A stretch of DNA of 64,000 nt from Enoplolaimus lenunculus (lineage: Eukaryota; Nematoda; Enoplea; Enoplida; Thoracostomopsidae). The DNA lies in the NCBI GenBank assembly GCA_030248215.1, contig JASANG010000691.1, forward strand, positions 62,001 through 126,000, in the 5' to 3' direction. Of this stretch, positions 33,701 through 45,722 are shown piece by piece (position 1 is the stretch's first letter; each line of letters begins with the position of its first letter). The notes under the pieces were generated by a model. The model searched no databases and had not been told where the DNA came from. It worked only from the letters and a program-made list of their open reading frames with translations. A program made the position numbers and the translations under genes.

Positions 33701-35789
33701 GAGTTATAGGAATAGTAAACGGATTGTAAAAATTGCGAACTAAAGTTGGTAGTGATCAAACTACCAAGATTAAATAATGACATGGTCATGGAAGTGAATA
33801 ATGAAATCACATGAAACGAAAGGTGAGTAGTAAGTAGATTTTTAAAGTTGTTTTGTTTTGGTCTGCACGACAGCGGCTTACAATGTTAAATTTACTCTTG
33901 CCAAAAATTCCAGATCAATTTTGTTGAGTTTTTAACCATTCTAGAATGCGAGTATTAAAATTTTTAAAGATCACTCGATTGATTATGAAATAGAATATAT
34001 TAAAGTTTCGTATAGTTATACGTAGTTAATAACGGAAACAACAAACGGTTATAGATGTTTTACCGAAAACAAAAGCGCTAATAGATATCCTTTTTCTATC
34101 TTGGCGTTTGTTGTATAAACGAGTTTAGTTCATTGGTCAGCTTTTGTCTTTACCTCAATTGAATAGTGGCCGTTTCAAGTAGAAACAATAGTTTTCACCA
34201 TGATCGTGCACTTTGTTGTTTTCTTAAGATTTGGAGGTGGCAACTACAACCGTGATCCACCACCGCGACGAAGGGCCAGCGGAGTAAGTATAGGGTATTA
34301 ATTTTGTTTCCGAGACTGTTGTGTTGAAGCAGCTTAATTCTTCAAATTGTCTGTATCATTGAAACACGTAAAAGTCGTAAATGAAGTAAAAATTTTCACG
34401 TTATGTAGCTAAGTTATTTTCTTAAATTAGATTAATATCTGTCATTTTAACTGTTGCAATTGTACAGTTTTCTATTTTTGTTAAGTGATTACTTTGCTCT
34501 CGCCGATTTATGCCAATCTGCCTCTTTCGTGAATCGGTAATGTTCATGAGTATTTTTCCACATTGCGCCGTGCTGCAATGCTTTCAATTTTTCCTGCTGC
34601 CGTATAAGCAGTGCATCAGGTCATAAAACTGTGTGTCTGGTATTTTTGACTGAAACTGCTTTCACAGCAGTGTAATCACCGACGTCAAAAAGTTGCAAAA
34701 ATGCCTTGCAAAAAATAGGTATCGTTACATCACTACAGAGTATTCTGCTCGATTGATGAATACTTACAGCCAGTTGAATCCACTCAAGTGACTATTCCGG
34801 ACGAACTCGCCGGGGTTGTGATTGGTCGTCGCGGTGGACGAATAAACGATATCCGCTCTGAGTCTGGTGCCGAAATTAACATTGGTCAGCCGTTGCCAGG
34901 CGGAGACCGAGATCGTATCATTACAATTTCTGGGTCGGCGTCGCAAATTCAACTCGCACAGTATTTGCTGCAACAATGGTAAGTAGTCCTTTTGATTGAG
35001 TAACTGGGTTGTTTAAGTACCTGTATTCTTAAACTCATGTGTATAGTGCCTATCACCAGTTGGTAATAGGTTTGAAACAAGCGAACTGCCACAACCGCAG
35101 AAGTCAAAGTCGGTTCATAAAGCATAAATCAAGTGCACCAAATGCGCTAAATTGTGAAATTCACGTTGGCTGTCTCGAAATTTAGATAGGTGCATCATAC
35201 GTTCGAGGATATGGGAGGTAGAATTTTATTTCTCGGTTAATTGAAATACTTCCAAACCGCTGTGTGTAAGCGAGCAATTGGAGATTGCAAGAGTACATAA
35301 TGCATACTTGGACAAAATATGCAAGCGGCTTCATTCCATGTGCACAAAATGTACCTCGCACTCGTTGTCTTTTTGGCTTAGACCACCTCATTTACTGATG
35401 GTGGCGAAAATCGTCGTGCCAAACAACATTATCGTTAAATTTTTTTAATGCAAAAGGTATTTTGTTATTCTTTTACGGCGTGTAAAACCTCCTAAAATTG
35501 CGTGCTGTAAATAACGTTTATGACATGGTTTTGTCAAAGAATCGCATGAGCTCTTAGTACCAGTGATTGAAGTCCGATGGCATTTGTAAGTTACGTACCA
35601 TATTTTGTTGCTTAAAAAATGTTACTTTGCACATATATTGTTGCAATGGAAGACGAAGTCATTTTGGCTTACCGCCAGGTAGCAATTGGTTTTGCTGAAT
35701 TTTTTATGTATTGGTTACCGTCACTTTCTTTCAGTGTTCGAGAAAGCGCTGCTGGAAGGAAATATATCGCAGATTTGCAAGGTCGTTGA
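27754..35789 (+). CDS. HNRNPK: HNRNPK, poly(C)-binding KH-domain protein (10 exons, complete)
   Basis: Coding exons: 27754-27930, 28132-28188, 28674-28717, 29436-29508, 30225-30332, 32875-33003, 33325-33698, 34229-34283, 34770-34978 and 35735-35789. All have AG/GT borders and matching phases, giving 426 residues against about 463 in vertebrates. The family binds C-rich RNA and single-stranded DNA in nucleus and cytoplasm and acts in splicing, transcription and translation. Seen: MKRRGDDEE start like the vertebrate protein, an Arg/Ser-rich segment, KH1 (about 50-117, loop GRGG), KH2 (about 125-195, loop GRGG), a Gly/Arg-rich linker that begins GQARPYD, and KH3 (about 345-408, loop GRRG). The RS-rich insert before KH1 is unlike the vertebrate N terminus. 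The last exon is short ([20 protein letters not shown]) and rests on phase, a pyrimidine tract and weak similarity to the VKQYSGKFF end. An AATAAA lies at 36170-36175. Confidence 0.95.
30080..30210 (+). repeat. CCGAATCCGAA-rich element in an HNRNPK intron
   Basis: Repeated CCGAATCCGAA words ending just before the acceptor of exon 5. The style is like the CCGGAACC elements in the next intron, but ends were not defined. Confidence 0.4.
30453..31125 (+). mobile_element. Two stacked GTTGCAACCGG MITEs in HNRNPK intron 5
   Basis: Two related units start AGGTTGCAACCGGAATTACA (about 30456) and AAGGTGCAACCGGAATTACA (about 30690), and both contain GGAAGCGAAATCTA. The second unit's right end, GGTTGCACCCTGCTTG near 31105-31122, is the inverse of CAAGCAAGGTGCAACC at its left. 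The first unit seems to lack its own right end. Confidence 0.65.
31240..31315. repeat. GTTGGTGATAGG MITE, right part
   Basis: GAGCTGATGATAGGTGATAC followed by TGAGAATACGGGCC is the family's right end. Confidence 0.45.
31340..32389 (-). mobile_element. Helitron/Helentron-like non-autonomous element, copy 2
   Basis: This is the reverse-orientation partner of 17715-18665. It begins CCAGTCGTAGTGGGACTACA and ends CGCTTCGCTCAATAA, with several tandem units between and a GGACGGACGGACAT segment near the right. A stretch of about 130 bp around 31915-32060, with a short TATC run, interrupts one unit. It lies in HNRNPK intron 5. Confidence 0.6.
35030..35215. repeat. GTTGGTGATAGG MITE in the HNRNPK last intron
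   Basis: CCTATCACCAGTTGGTAATAGG at the left is followed by GAAACAAGCGAACTGCCACA, which is shared with 22570-22590. Confidence 0.45.
35285..35400 (+). repeat. CAAGAGTG MITE fragment
   Basis: GCAAGAGTACATAATGCATA, GCACAAAATGTACC and CACTCGTTGTCTTTTTGGCT keep the family's order. The other half is missing. Confidence 0.5.
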
Positions 35790-36354
35790 AGACATGTATG
35801 GGGTTTAACTGTATATACAATTTCTTTAACGTGTGAAACAAAGTTTTTTGTTAAATCAGAGTTGAGGCTAAATATATTTAGGGACATTCATAATGAAATT
35901 GATAGCAGAGTACAAACATGGTTAGTTTTAGCGTTGTTCGATATAAGGAAACAAAACAAATGAATTGGTTAGTTATCTACAATTAAAGCTGGAACGCCCC
36001 CAATACGTATTTTGGACAGCGCTGCAGCCAGTTTTGTATACAAATCACGTATATTGCTTAACTTTTTGCGAACACACATAGTTCTAGGTAAAACGTATTA
36101 TGTCTTCGTCGGTTGCATTGTAACCACGTTAGCCAATTAAGTTATATTTATGTTCATTTTATCACGCAAAATAAAGATGTGTCTAATTTGTGTCAAACTT
36201 TGAGCGACATCCAACTCAAACCTTTAGTCTGTTCAGTAAGCCACAATGAAGAATGATATTAACGTAACTTTCTATACACACCGGATACAAAAAGAATTCC
36301 GTAAATGAGGGTTTAAAAACGGAGTGCGCTTGGGATTGGGATGTTTTCAATTTT

Positions 36355-36655
36355 CTTATTTCTGTACCAGGGTACAGCCAGAAATCCGGCTCCGGCAGAA
36401 AATTGGACCTCTGACTTCGGATGGAATGTTCGACGGAGGTTCCGGCTACTTCAGTAATAAAATTTCTCATTGCAAAAGTAATCTGTTTAGCGTGTTTCGC
36501 TTTACTTTGGCCCCAATTTTAAGAAAAGAATTTGCGAAATTTTGTTGACAATTAGCGCAAAACCAAACAAATAACGCATCTTGCAGATATTGGCTGAAAT
36601 TACCAATTAACTACCATTGTGATTTGTAATTTTAAAACCTGAATAACGTATTTCG
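36355..36655 (+). repeat. CCGGCTCCGGC element, copy 1
   Basis: CCAGGGTACAGCC and CCGGCTCCGGCAGAAA are followed by an AT-rich body with GCAGATATTGGCTGAAATTA. The body aligns with 37545-37750. Confidence 0.5.
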
Positions 36656-36929
36656 ATACCTAATTTACTGCGTGTAAGTAGTGCAGTATGAAAGCAGCGC
36701 ACAGTGGTGTCCGTTGCCGTTTAAAATTGTTTGAGCTTTTTGTCTGAACAAATAATTTTGTAAGACGTACCATACTTTATTTGCTGCAAAGTAAAAACGC
36801 AGCAAACGACTCAGAAAAAATTTCGTTTTGCAGCCGACCCTGGCACCGGCAACAAAATTTGCCCTATGCGTGTATTCTACGTGCGGGATTTTACTCTCAC
36901 ACGATCAACGGTCCATTATTCCACGGGTT

Positions 36930-37045
36930 AAGAGTGGGCACAGAGTTGAAAGGAGGGCGGGAAAAACCGCCCCGTACCACCTGGAATGCTGCCTCGCGGG
37001 GCAGCCCCTCAATTTTTTGCCCCGCACTGCCCCACGGCTCATGTT
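36930..37045. repeat. GC-rich CCCCGC repeat, copy 1
   Basis: Dense CCGCCCCG and GCGGGGCAGCCCC words, directly left of a Helitron-like fragment. Similar words recur at 38245-38390. Confidence 0.4.
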
Positions 37046-37065
37046 TATCTGCCTTGTTTCAAAAA

Positions 37066-37400
37066 TTATTGATCGAAGCAAAACTCGGAGCGACGTTCGG
37101 AGTTTCGCGAGGCACTTTGTGTTTTGTACTCTGGGATCAAAAGGTGGATGTCCGTCCGCCCACCCACCCGTCTGTCCGCCTAACCTTTCGTTTTTCCGAA
37201 AACAATCTCAGGAATCGCTGGAGCTATTTTAATAAACTTTTTCGTTTGACAGCCAATTATAATAATGGGGTGTTAACCACGCATTGGGATTTCAAAATTT
37301 TAAGCCGTTTATTAGCTGCAGGCTAATTTGCATAATTGGTTAAACCTTAATTAGGCCTTTACATTATTTCATTAATCTATTGTTAGTGTTAAAGTAGCAA
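37066..37400 (+). mobile_element. Helitron/Helentron-like element, 5' fragment
   Basis: It starts TTATTGATCGAAGC with the stem CTCGGAGCGACGTTCGGAG, then AAAGGTGGATGTCCGTCCG and GCCGTTTATTAGCTGCAGGC. The tandem units and right end are missing. Confidence 0.6.
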
Positions 37401-37539
37401 AAACTTTACATGCTTCGACATTAAATAAACGAGTACCGAAACATATTACCTTACATGGCCCAACTAGGGGCACTTTAACAACTTGTTTAATAATATTTGA
37501 TCTATATAATCGTCATTCAATATTTCAATTGTTTCCAAT

Positions 37540-37850
37540 TAGGGTACAATTTAGGCAACGGTAGAATTTTTGTCGGAGGCTCCGGCAATTTCGGTAGTAA
37601 AATTTTGCATAATTTAGCGCGTTTCGATATACTTTTGTCATAATTTTCAGGAAAGAATTTCTGAAATTTCGCAAAAAATTGGCGTAAAAATTAAAACCAA
37701 ACAATTTAACAACATATTGCAGATATTAGCTAGAATTAACTAATTAACCATTATTTTTACGACATAATTTCGCCTCACCTCCGGCTCCGGCAAGTTTCGT
37801 TGACCTCCGGCTCCGGTATTTTGCACCTCCGGTTGTACCCTCCGCCACGC
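37540..37850 (+). repeat. CCGGCTCCGGC element, copy 2
   Basis: GGGTACAATTTAGGCAACGG at the left and CCTCCGGTTGTACCCTCCGC at the right read as inverted GGGTACAA ends. The body aligns with copy 1. Confidence 0.55.
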
Positions 37851-37859
37851 GGCCCATGT

Positions 37860-38275
37860 ATGGGTGGAGAGTTTTTCTGTGGGACTAGAATAGAGTAAGC
37901 TTAAGTTTTAGACTAATCTTTTTGGTTGGCTTAGGCTTCGCTCATGAATATGCTCATAATTACGCTTAGGTTTAGGCTTAGGAATATGCTTTACACTGTA
38001 AATTCTGATGAGTTGGTTAATCAACTCAGAGAGAGAATTATTTTTGGCCATTTCTGATAACAGTAAATATTAAACTCACCCTAAGCTGATTTAATTAATA
38101 ATCAGTTGTTAAATTGATTCAGAATGCGTCCAATCAATTGAGAAGCCTGAATTCTGAAAGACCTAATTCAGCGATCAGACTTCTGAGTGGTTTCAACCCA
38201 TTCTGAGTTAAAATTAACTCACAGGAATTTACAGTGTATAATACGGTTCCGTCCCTGTTTATTACATTGTCCCGC
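37860..38275 (+). mobile_element. CTTAGG-type element interrupted by a TA-flanked MITE
   Basis: The left part ends GGCTTAGGAATATGCTTTA at 37993 and the right part resumes at TAATACGGTTCCGTCCCTGT. Together they make a normal element around the insert at 37994-38236. Confidence 0.6.
37994..38236. mobile_element. CACTGTAAATTC MITE with TA target duplication
   Basis: The left end CACTGTAAATTCTGATGAGTT and right end AACTCACAGGAATTTACAGTG are inverted repeats, and TA flanks both sides. The insert is 243 bp with no coding capacity. A second copy is at 60597-60854. Confidence 0.75.
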
Positions 38276-38390
38276 CCCGCCATACCCCACTCGCACCATT
38301 TTTTTCGGCGCCGTCTCGCCCCGCGGGGCACAATTCTTTTGCCCCGTTCCACCCCTCCTTGCGGGGCGCACCGCCCCGGTTCCATCTCTG
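38245..38390. repeat. GC-rich CCCCGC repeat, copy 2
   Basis: CCCGCCCCGCCATACCCC, CGCCCCGCGGGGCA and CCTTGCGGGGCGCACCGCCC give a local GC peak in AT-rich surroundings. Confidence 0.4.
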
Positions 38391-38882
38391 AGTCAGCATA
38401 AGCTTTGGACGGCTAATTTTTGTTTTGGCAGGCTAATATGGTATCACACAAATTAATTCATATCAAATTTGTCAAAAAATTTTGAATGTAAAATGTCTTG
38501 AAATATGGCGGCAATTTTTTTGTGTATGCGTTGCCTCGATTTTTCGGCTTCAATTTTATCTTCGCCTGAGGCAAGCTTCCGGATGCATTATGTAACGCTT
38601 CATATATACAAAAACTATGTATGGTATACGTATATATTGTATTAAGAAATATCATCAAATCAAGTATAATTTTATTAATAAAAAAGTGAATTTTAGAATA
38701 AGAGTCATATTAAGTTGAACTGCAATAAATGTAGCGTTGCTCTAAACACGCTTATTACAGTTTGTGATGTAGATTTTCAGAAATAATAAACCAATCGTTT
38801 TCAAATACTATAGGTCTTGAAAGTAACCAAGTGTCATAGGATATATTCATTGCTAATTCTAGACTGACATCTGGTACGGGCG

Positions 38883-39045
38883 GACCCGTAGCCAAAGGGT
38901 CCAGAGTGGGGCTCTCAGTCCCCCTGGAAAAATTTTGGCCCCTTTTAGAAAATTTTCAACCTTGCTTGCAAGTCATTCGAAACCCTTGAATGCTCCTCCT
39001 GACAATTTTTTGCCCCCCTAGCAGATGAGCTGCCTACGAGCATGG
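38883..39045. repeat. GTAGCCAG-ended MITE, copy
   Basis: It runs from ACCCGTAGCCAAAGG through GAAAAATTTTGGCCCC and TTTTCAACCTTGCTTG to GAGCTGCCTACG. The ends are inverted. The best relatives are 43750-43915 and 53462-53625. Confidence 0.55.
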
Positions 39046-39680
39046 GTACAGGCATTCAGGGACGCGCCTAGCGTTGCAAGGCCCGCTCAAGCCGGTTAGG
39101 GGGCTAAACAAGGTCCTGTGGGTATTAACGTTAAACTTTAGCTGAAAGCTCAGCGTTGTCTGTGGAGTAATTATTACTTGCAAGAATTATCTGCCAATCT
39201 ACTTATGTATTAATTCAATGCTCCGATGAAAATTTATGTGGGGCGTAATTCAGGGCGCTTAAGTGTATTTGCGGATAGGATGCAAAATATATAATAGTAC
39301 AAAAAACAAGAAGCCAAACTTGATATTCATCTACGTTCAAGTGGGATTATGGATTGGACACCCCCCTCTTAGATTAAACGGTCAATCTATAGAGCAGGGC
39401 CGTAACAGTAGTATAAGTATATTTTTAAGCGTTACCTAGAACTAGCCGCAAAAAACGTTCCACCTCTGTTCTTTTCATGGGCATCAAACAACAATACCAT
39501 AAGTTTCAGCAGGCAAAGATATAAGTGAACTATCATGTTAAGAATTATACACATTTCGAATATATTACACAGCTAATATTTTTTGAAAACTTCATTTTTA
39601 AGTACGAAACACAGTGGTAAGCCTTGTTTAAGGTGAAAAAAACGCATTTTTATTTCAATGCTAATAGTGATAACAGACCT

Positions 39681-39827
39681 TTAACCCTTTCTCACATGAA
39701 TGTTTTCTATTTCCCCTGAGACCTACTTTTATGCTAGGATTCGAACTACAGTGACTGGAGTGGGAGGCGTATAGTATATACACTGCGCTGAGTTGCCTAC
39801 AGGCAACTCAATGTGAGAAGGCGTTAA
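39681..39827 (-). mobile_element. TTAA-ended element with tRNA-like core, internally deleted copy
   Basis: TTAACCCTTTCTCACATGAA at the left and CAATGTGAGAAGGCGTTAA at the right are inverted. On the minus strand the B-box side of the tRNA-like segment is kept (GTAGTTCGAATCCTAGCATA) and the A-box side is lost. Confidence 0.6.
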
Positions 39828-39890
39828 TTAAGTACGGGATCAAGGATTTTTAGTTGATGGACGTTTCGTACACTGGAGCCATTTTTTATA

Positions 39891-39896
39891 TTTAAT
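39891..39896 (-). other. Possible MRF poly(A) signal
   Basis: TTTAAT on the plus strand reads ATTAAA, the commonest variant signal, 98 bp beyond the MRF stop. Confidence 0.4.
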
Positions 39897-39988
39897 ATTT
39901 CAAAAGACCTTTAACGAGACCCTCTGGTTGCGGGTGCAAATTCAAACTTGTTCACCACGTAAACGGGACGGCGTTGTGTATTCGCTTG

Positions 39989-42900
39989 CTACTGGCCACC
40001 TGTTGGACTTTCAGGACCACTAACTGTATTACTTTTGCCAGAATGAGCCGATCCTGATCTCTCTTGGTTGCACCCGAATGGAGTACCCTGTCGATTAGGC
40101 ACGTCCTCAGATGGAGGCAACGGTGACGTTTTATCTGACGCTTCATTAAGTACAGCTCCATCTTGATTTACTGGTTCGCCGCCCGTGGGTTGATCTAACA
40201 GAGCCAAATCGCTTGGTTCAATAACTCCTGGTTTCGGAGTAATGCTGTCAACGATTAGTGATAAGCAATCAAGGCTTGAAACGCTGTACGCGTCTGCTGT
40301 TGACGAGTGAGAAGTTGGAACTCTGGTTACGGCTGCGGTTGATAGTTCAATTACTCCTTGCGACGCGAGTTGGGATGGGCTACCAATCGTAGTGAATTGA
40401 TTTTGAGAGACGGAGTGGGGTTCGGGATGCGATGCTTGATCGTAGACTGAAATTTTTCGTATATATATATATATAATCTGTAAAACTATTAAAACGCAAA
40501 CGATACGACATTTGGGCAACGTTCCTCCAGCTTATTTGTGTAAATATCATCGGTTACAAAGACAAGTCAGAGCAAACTAAACTTAAAAACATTTGGAACT
40601 ATTTCTGATTGGTCAGTTCCGCTGTAAAATTTCCCATTTTTTTCTTGTCGTCTAAAATGATTCGATGCCCGTGTACTTTAAATCTTCTGAAAAAGAACTA
40701 AGTTACTCTATTGGACAATTTTAATCCAATTGAATGTAAGTGTCTCGCGGCCGAGAAGCAGAAAGCACGTTAAGATCTAAATCTTAATAAAAATTGTTTG
40801 CTTTTCATCCCTGTCAGCAATCCAAAGCTTTGGTGAGTCCAATTATCAGGGCGGAACTTTTTTTCTGAAGGGCCTGCAATAGAATAAGGTTAAGCTTTTT
40901 AGACTAATTTTTGAGCTCATTCCTACGGTTAGGCTACATATTAAGCTTATACTACTGTTGCTGCCCTGTACTATACAGTGGCCAGTTGGCGCCCCACCTT
41001 GAATCCGCCAGTGGTGAGAAACTTATATTTTATTTTTAGTTCACTTGTGGTGAACTTTTTGTAGGCAAACATAAATCAAATACTATAAAGCTGCAATTAA
41101 AGCTATTTTATCCATTTAAAATACTGTAGTGACCCGAATAAAAGTGGGGGACTGATATTTAATTGGCCTCCCCAGAGGGAGGGTACCCTCCTGTTGTTCA
41201 GTTAATACGGACCGTTGTTTATTTCCAACCCGCCCTACGCCACCCTTAGTTACTGATATATATGGTATTGCTACTATCCGTTGAATTAAAAGTTTTTGTC
41301 TTCCATCAAAAACTTGAGCGATAATGCAAGGTTATAATTTACTTTGGAATGTTACTTTCTAAACTTAAGTACGCTTTAGTTTCGAACTCAACTTTATTTG
41401 GTCCTAGAGTCATTTATGCGCTACAATTAGAGATATTTGACATTTCTGGACTCTAATTAGGGTTTATGGACTCAATCCGCTTCCTGACTCTTATTAGGGA
41501 TACAGACTCCTATTGATTGGGACTCAAAATGGGGACTCCCCTCTTATTACCCCTCTTATTCGGGTCACTACAGTACTTACCAGTTGCATTATCTTGAAAG
41601 TGACTGCCCGCAGAAGTGATATCTGAACCGTACGTTAGTTTGTGATCCTGGTAGAAATGCCCGTTTCCAACACCGACAGCCTGAAACGTAACCAAATATT
41701 CAGAATTTTAAAAAAATTCCTATCTTTTAAGCGGCATTTATCGAGCCAGTCTGAAAAGTTAAAATTTTTCTGCAACGATTTTGAGATCGGAATATTTTCG
41801 CTGAAGACAACAGCAGTTGGTAATAGCAAGAGTTGATGATGTCCACCTTGCAGAAGAGTGTGCAACTGCTTGGGTTGTGCATGACACAAAGTGTACCAGC
41901 ACGCGTTGCATTTTTGCTCGACCCCCCCTGATTTGGGGGGTAGTCACCACTTAATCTACATAGTAAAACATAGGAGTTAAAATATAATCGGAGCGACTTT
42001 AGCTAAAATTCAAAATATTGGTTCAACGATTCCCCCCCAAATAAGGGGGGTAGGCCAAAAACGCAACGCGTGCCGGGTACATTCTTTAATACACAGAATG
42101 TACCCAGTTGCACACTCTTGTTATAAAGAGTGATCATCCACTCTTGGTAATAGTGAGAAGGCTTAAACCCTGTCAAGATCATCAAAATGGGCTTGATTTA
42201 CGCACACTGAAGCGCTACCACCTTGATGAAAGCATCTTATGCAAGCATGGTGCTTTTTACGCGCTAGCAGATCCAGAGACGGACAGATGTTTTTCGGAAT
42301 GGTAAGGTCCGTACCTTACAATTTTTACTTCTAAGAAAACTGGCACATATATTGCATACAGTACTAACTGCGTTTCATAGCTTTTGCCAGCCCGCCTCCG
42401 CCGTCAGAAATTTATGGATCCGCCAGTGCTCGTACGATACGATATAATTTCCGAAAACTCCGGAAACAACTTGGAAAACTCTGCACGTTTACCGACGTTT
42501 GAATAAACGAGCTATATCTGAAAACAGTTTCTTTACGCTCGTCTATTCCTTACGACAGGTTATTACACCTTCTCGAAATGAAATCCTATATACGGCCCCT
42601 ACATGCATATGCACGTAATGATTTGCGAGTTAAAATGACAGTTTTTACAAGTCGATAAAATGTTGCAAAATTATAGCAAATATCAATATTTCATGTAATT
42701 TAATACCGTCATCATCGTTTCGTTTATTGAACAAAAAATATGTAATTTAACACCGAATATTGAGTGATCGATTGTAATAATTGTCTCACTGAGAGGCGGT
42801 AGGCCCCTCCCTCGTACGATGCGGTAGCTGTAAGAGTCTGAGACCCGTAAAGAAATTTGCCCCACCCACTAAAAGCAGCTTTATGTATCTGAAATTTTTT

Positions 42901-45599
42901 CGCTTCGTCCAAAGTGCTATAAGCAGGGCACGAACAGTCACTTTGTGAAGTGCGTCGTATATTACGTAAAATATTTTGAACCCTTGCGGGCACTACTGGA
43001 TCTAGAGGGGGGCGGGGAACGAGTACGCCCCACCGCCCGTCAAAAAATTTTTCGTGATAAAACGGTAAGGTCCATGCCGTGCAAATTACCCCTTACGAAA
43101 ATTGTCACATACGTAGCATAGAGTAAAAATTGCGTTTCATAACTTTTGCCAGCCCGTCACCCCCGTCAGAAAGTTCTAGGTCCGCCACCGTTTGCAGGCC
43201 TAGCCCTTCTGCCATGTTACGATACGTACTATATATTCGTGCCCAGACTGCGGTGAGCTTCCATCATCAATTCGAGGTGACAGCGGATGCGGTCCAAATA
43301 CCGGATGTTGATGTGAGTTTGGGGATACTAAATTTGCAGACGCAGTGCTTGCAATAATCGCCGCCAATGTGCTGGGCTTGACCATTTTCCCAGTACCGTG
43401 ATGTATCATTTCTTCTAAGTTTTCAATGTAATCAATTGCATTTTTAAGAATTTCCACCTGAACAAAAACGTTTACTATACAGTACTACCCACGTCCGCAG
43501 TTAGTCGCGAATGCGTTGCAAGGAAAGTATAAATCTCGCTATAGGAAAGTTGTATCCGAGCTTGAACTGAAATTTTTTGGGGACCCTAGTTTGTTATGAT
43601 GGCTATTGGTGTGGACCTGTTACATTTCGAGTTTAGCTTAAACTCTCCTGAACACATGAAATGTGTGAACTTTTTCCAATATTCTGACTATGTGAAAATT
43701 GTTTTAACCTTTAATATATCTAGTTATATGTGCAGTGTGTCGCCACTGGGCCCGTAGCCAACAACGCCAGGGGGCTCAGCCCCCCACCGGAAAAATTTTG
43801 GCTCCCTCAAAAAAATTTTCAAACTTAGCTGTAAAGTCATTGAAAATCCTTGTATGCCCCGCGTGAAAATGTTTTAGCCACCACCACTCCTAGCAAGGTG
43901 AACTGGCTACGGATCTGTTTACATCCTTTAGCTACGAAATGTCGGGTAAAATCTTTTCTGCCCAGTGCACAAAGCAATTTTACTGATGGGTTTGACTCTT
44001 CGTGCCTACCATTTGATTTTCGATCATTAATAATTAAAAACGTTTTTGGTTCATTTGTAGTTTTGGAGGTGTTTGATCTGCAAAACATAACAGCTTACAA
44101 AAAACCGAGGTTTTCTAAATTTCGTTAGCTTGTGAGGGGCCCACACAGAAATAAAGCCAAGACCCGGACAAGTCTTAGTCCTTTTTCTATATGTGGTGAT
44201 TCCGATGCCATTTCCACAAGGCAAATTTATCTCCTTAGACTTTCACTTCTTGAGCATTTGAAATCACCAAGAGGAACTTCAAATCATATCTTGAGGAGAA
44301 AGCGAACATTCAATTGATCCAGTAGATGCTCCGACACCAATCCTTTCAAACTCACCTTTGGCAATCGTTGATTTGGATTCGCACACGTTCGTCTCTTGAG
44401 TACTTCAAACGCCTCGTTGACTTTTCTTAATCTCCTCCGTTCGCGCATTGTAGCAGCTTTTCTTCTGTCCACTGTTACTGATTTCTTCTTACACGTCTTG
44501 CAAGCCCACAGGAGACACCGTCTGCCAGGAGAATGATGATGTCCGCCTGCATCTTGACCGCTTGGTACCAACTCTCGTTCTGATACTTCTCCTGTAAGCC
44601 CTCCTGTTGATTTCTGACCCTCTGCCGTAAGCGCTCCTTTGTGGCTACTCGTGGCATCATTACAAGAGTGCTCAACTCCATCTGTATGTGATAATTCTTT
44701 TATTTGCTGGTAATCGGCTCCAGTACTAGCACTGACTGCTAGAACAGATAAATGGAGATTGCTTGCGAGAGTACCTACTCCAGTGGTACGATTTGATACG
44801 GTAGTTACACCTCCGGAAACAGAGTCACTACTATCACTAGATGAATGTGGATGCCGACGAGAGTAGCCTGCAAATGAACCTGGCGTCGAACGGCGGACAC
44901 ATGCATCTTCTGCCTAAAATTTAACCACATTTGTGTCAAGATTTAATGTTTTCCACGGTGAACCTTGTGTGAAATAAAGACGCTCCTGTTTACACTCATC
45001 TTTATCTCTTCGAAAATTTCGTACAATGAAAATTGTTCATCGCCAGGTCGCAATGTGTTTTCTTATAGCTGAATAGCTGTAAACTTAAATAAAGCTGAAA
45101 TTTCAAATCTGCAAACAATAACTATTTCTAAAATTTTAGCTTGGAAAAATGTTGTCAACATAAAAAAGTTTAGAGTATTGTTTCGAATTTGCTAATTTTT
45201 TCAAAATGCGATAAAGTAATTATGGAAGGGAACGGTCAAAATGTCACAGTTAAGCATTTGATTTAAGCCATTTTAGGAATATCAACATTTTGGCCAGCAT
45301 TACAATGCGTCTGTTGTTTTACCGCATGACTGTATAGAGTAAGCTTAGGTTTCAACTAATTTTTATGATTACAGGCCAAACGTTTAATGTTATTCTTTTC
45401 AATACGTTGAGATTTAGGCTTACAAATATGCTTGTATCACAGGTTTGTGCCCGTGAAAGTAACATTGGCTTAAATTTTACTACGAAAGTTTACTTCTTCT
45501 TTGATTCCACAACTCATTGTGGCTCCATCGTCGGCACTTTGGCTCCTTTGTGCACTATGCGACGTGAAAGACATACTCAAGAGCTGTTGTTGGTGTTGC

Positions 45600-45663
<64 letters not shown>

Positions 45664-45665
45664 GC

Positions 45666-45722
<57 letters not shown>

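Larger units (their letters stand above)
35790..39988. other. Intergenic region between HNRNPK and MRF
   Basis: The two genes converge here. Apart from a possible HNRNPK poly(A) signal (AATAAA 36170-36175) and an ATTAAA 98 bp past the MRF stop, the space holds repeats. A 181-codon frame at 36781-37326 runs through repeat sequence and shows no domain. Confidence 0.6.

Noticed and set aside
36781-37326. 181-codon open frame on the plus strand
   Set aside because: It crosses a GC-rich repeat and a Helitron-like fragment, has no domain, and has no splice or start context.
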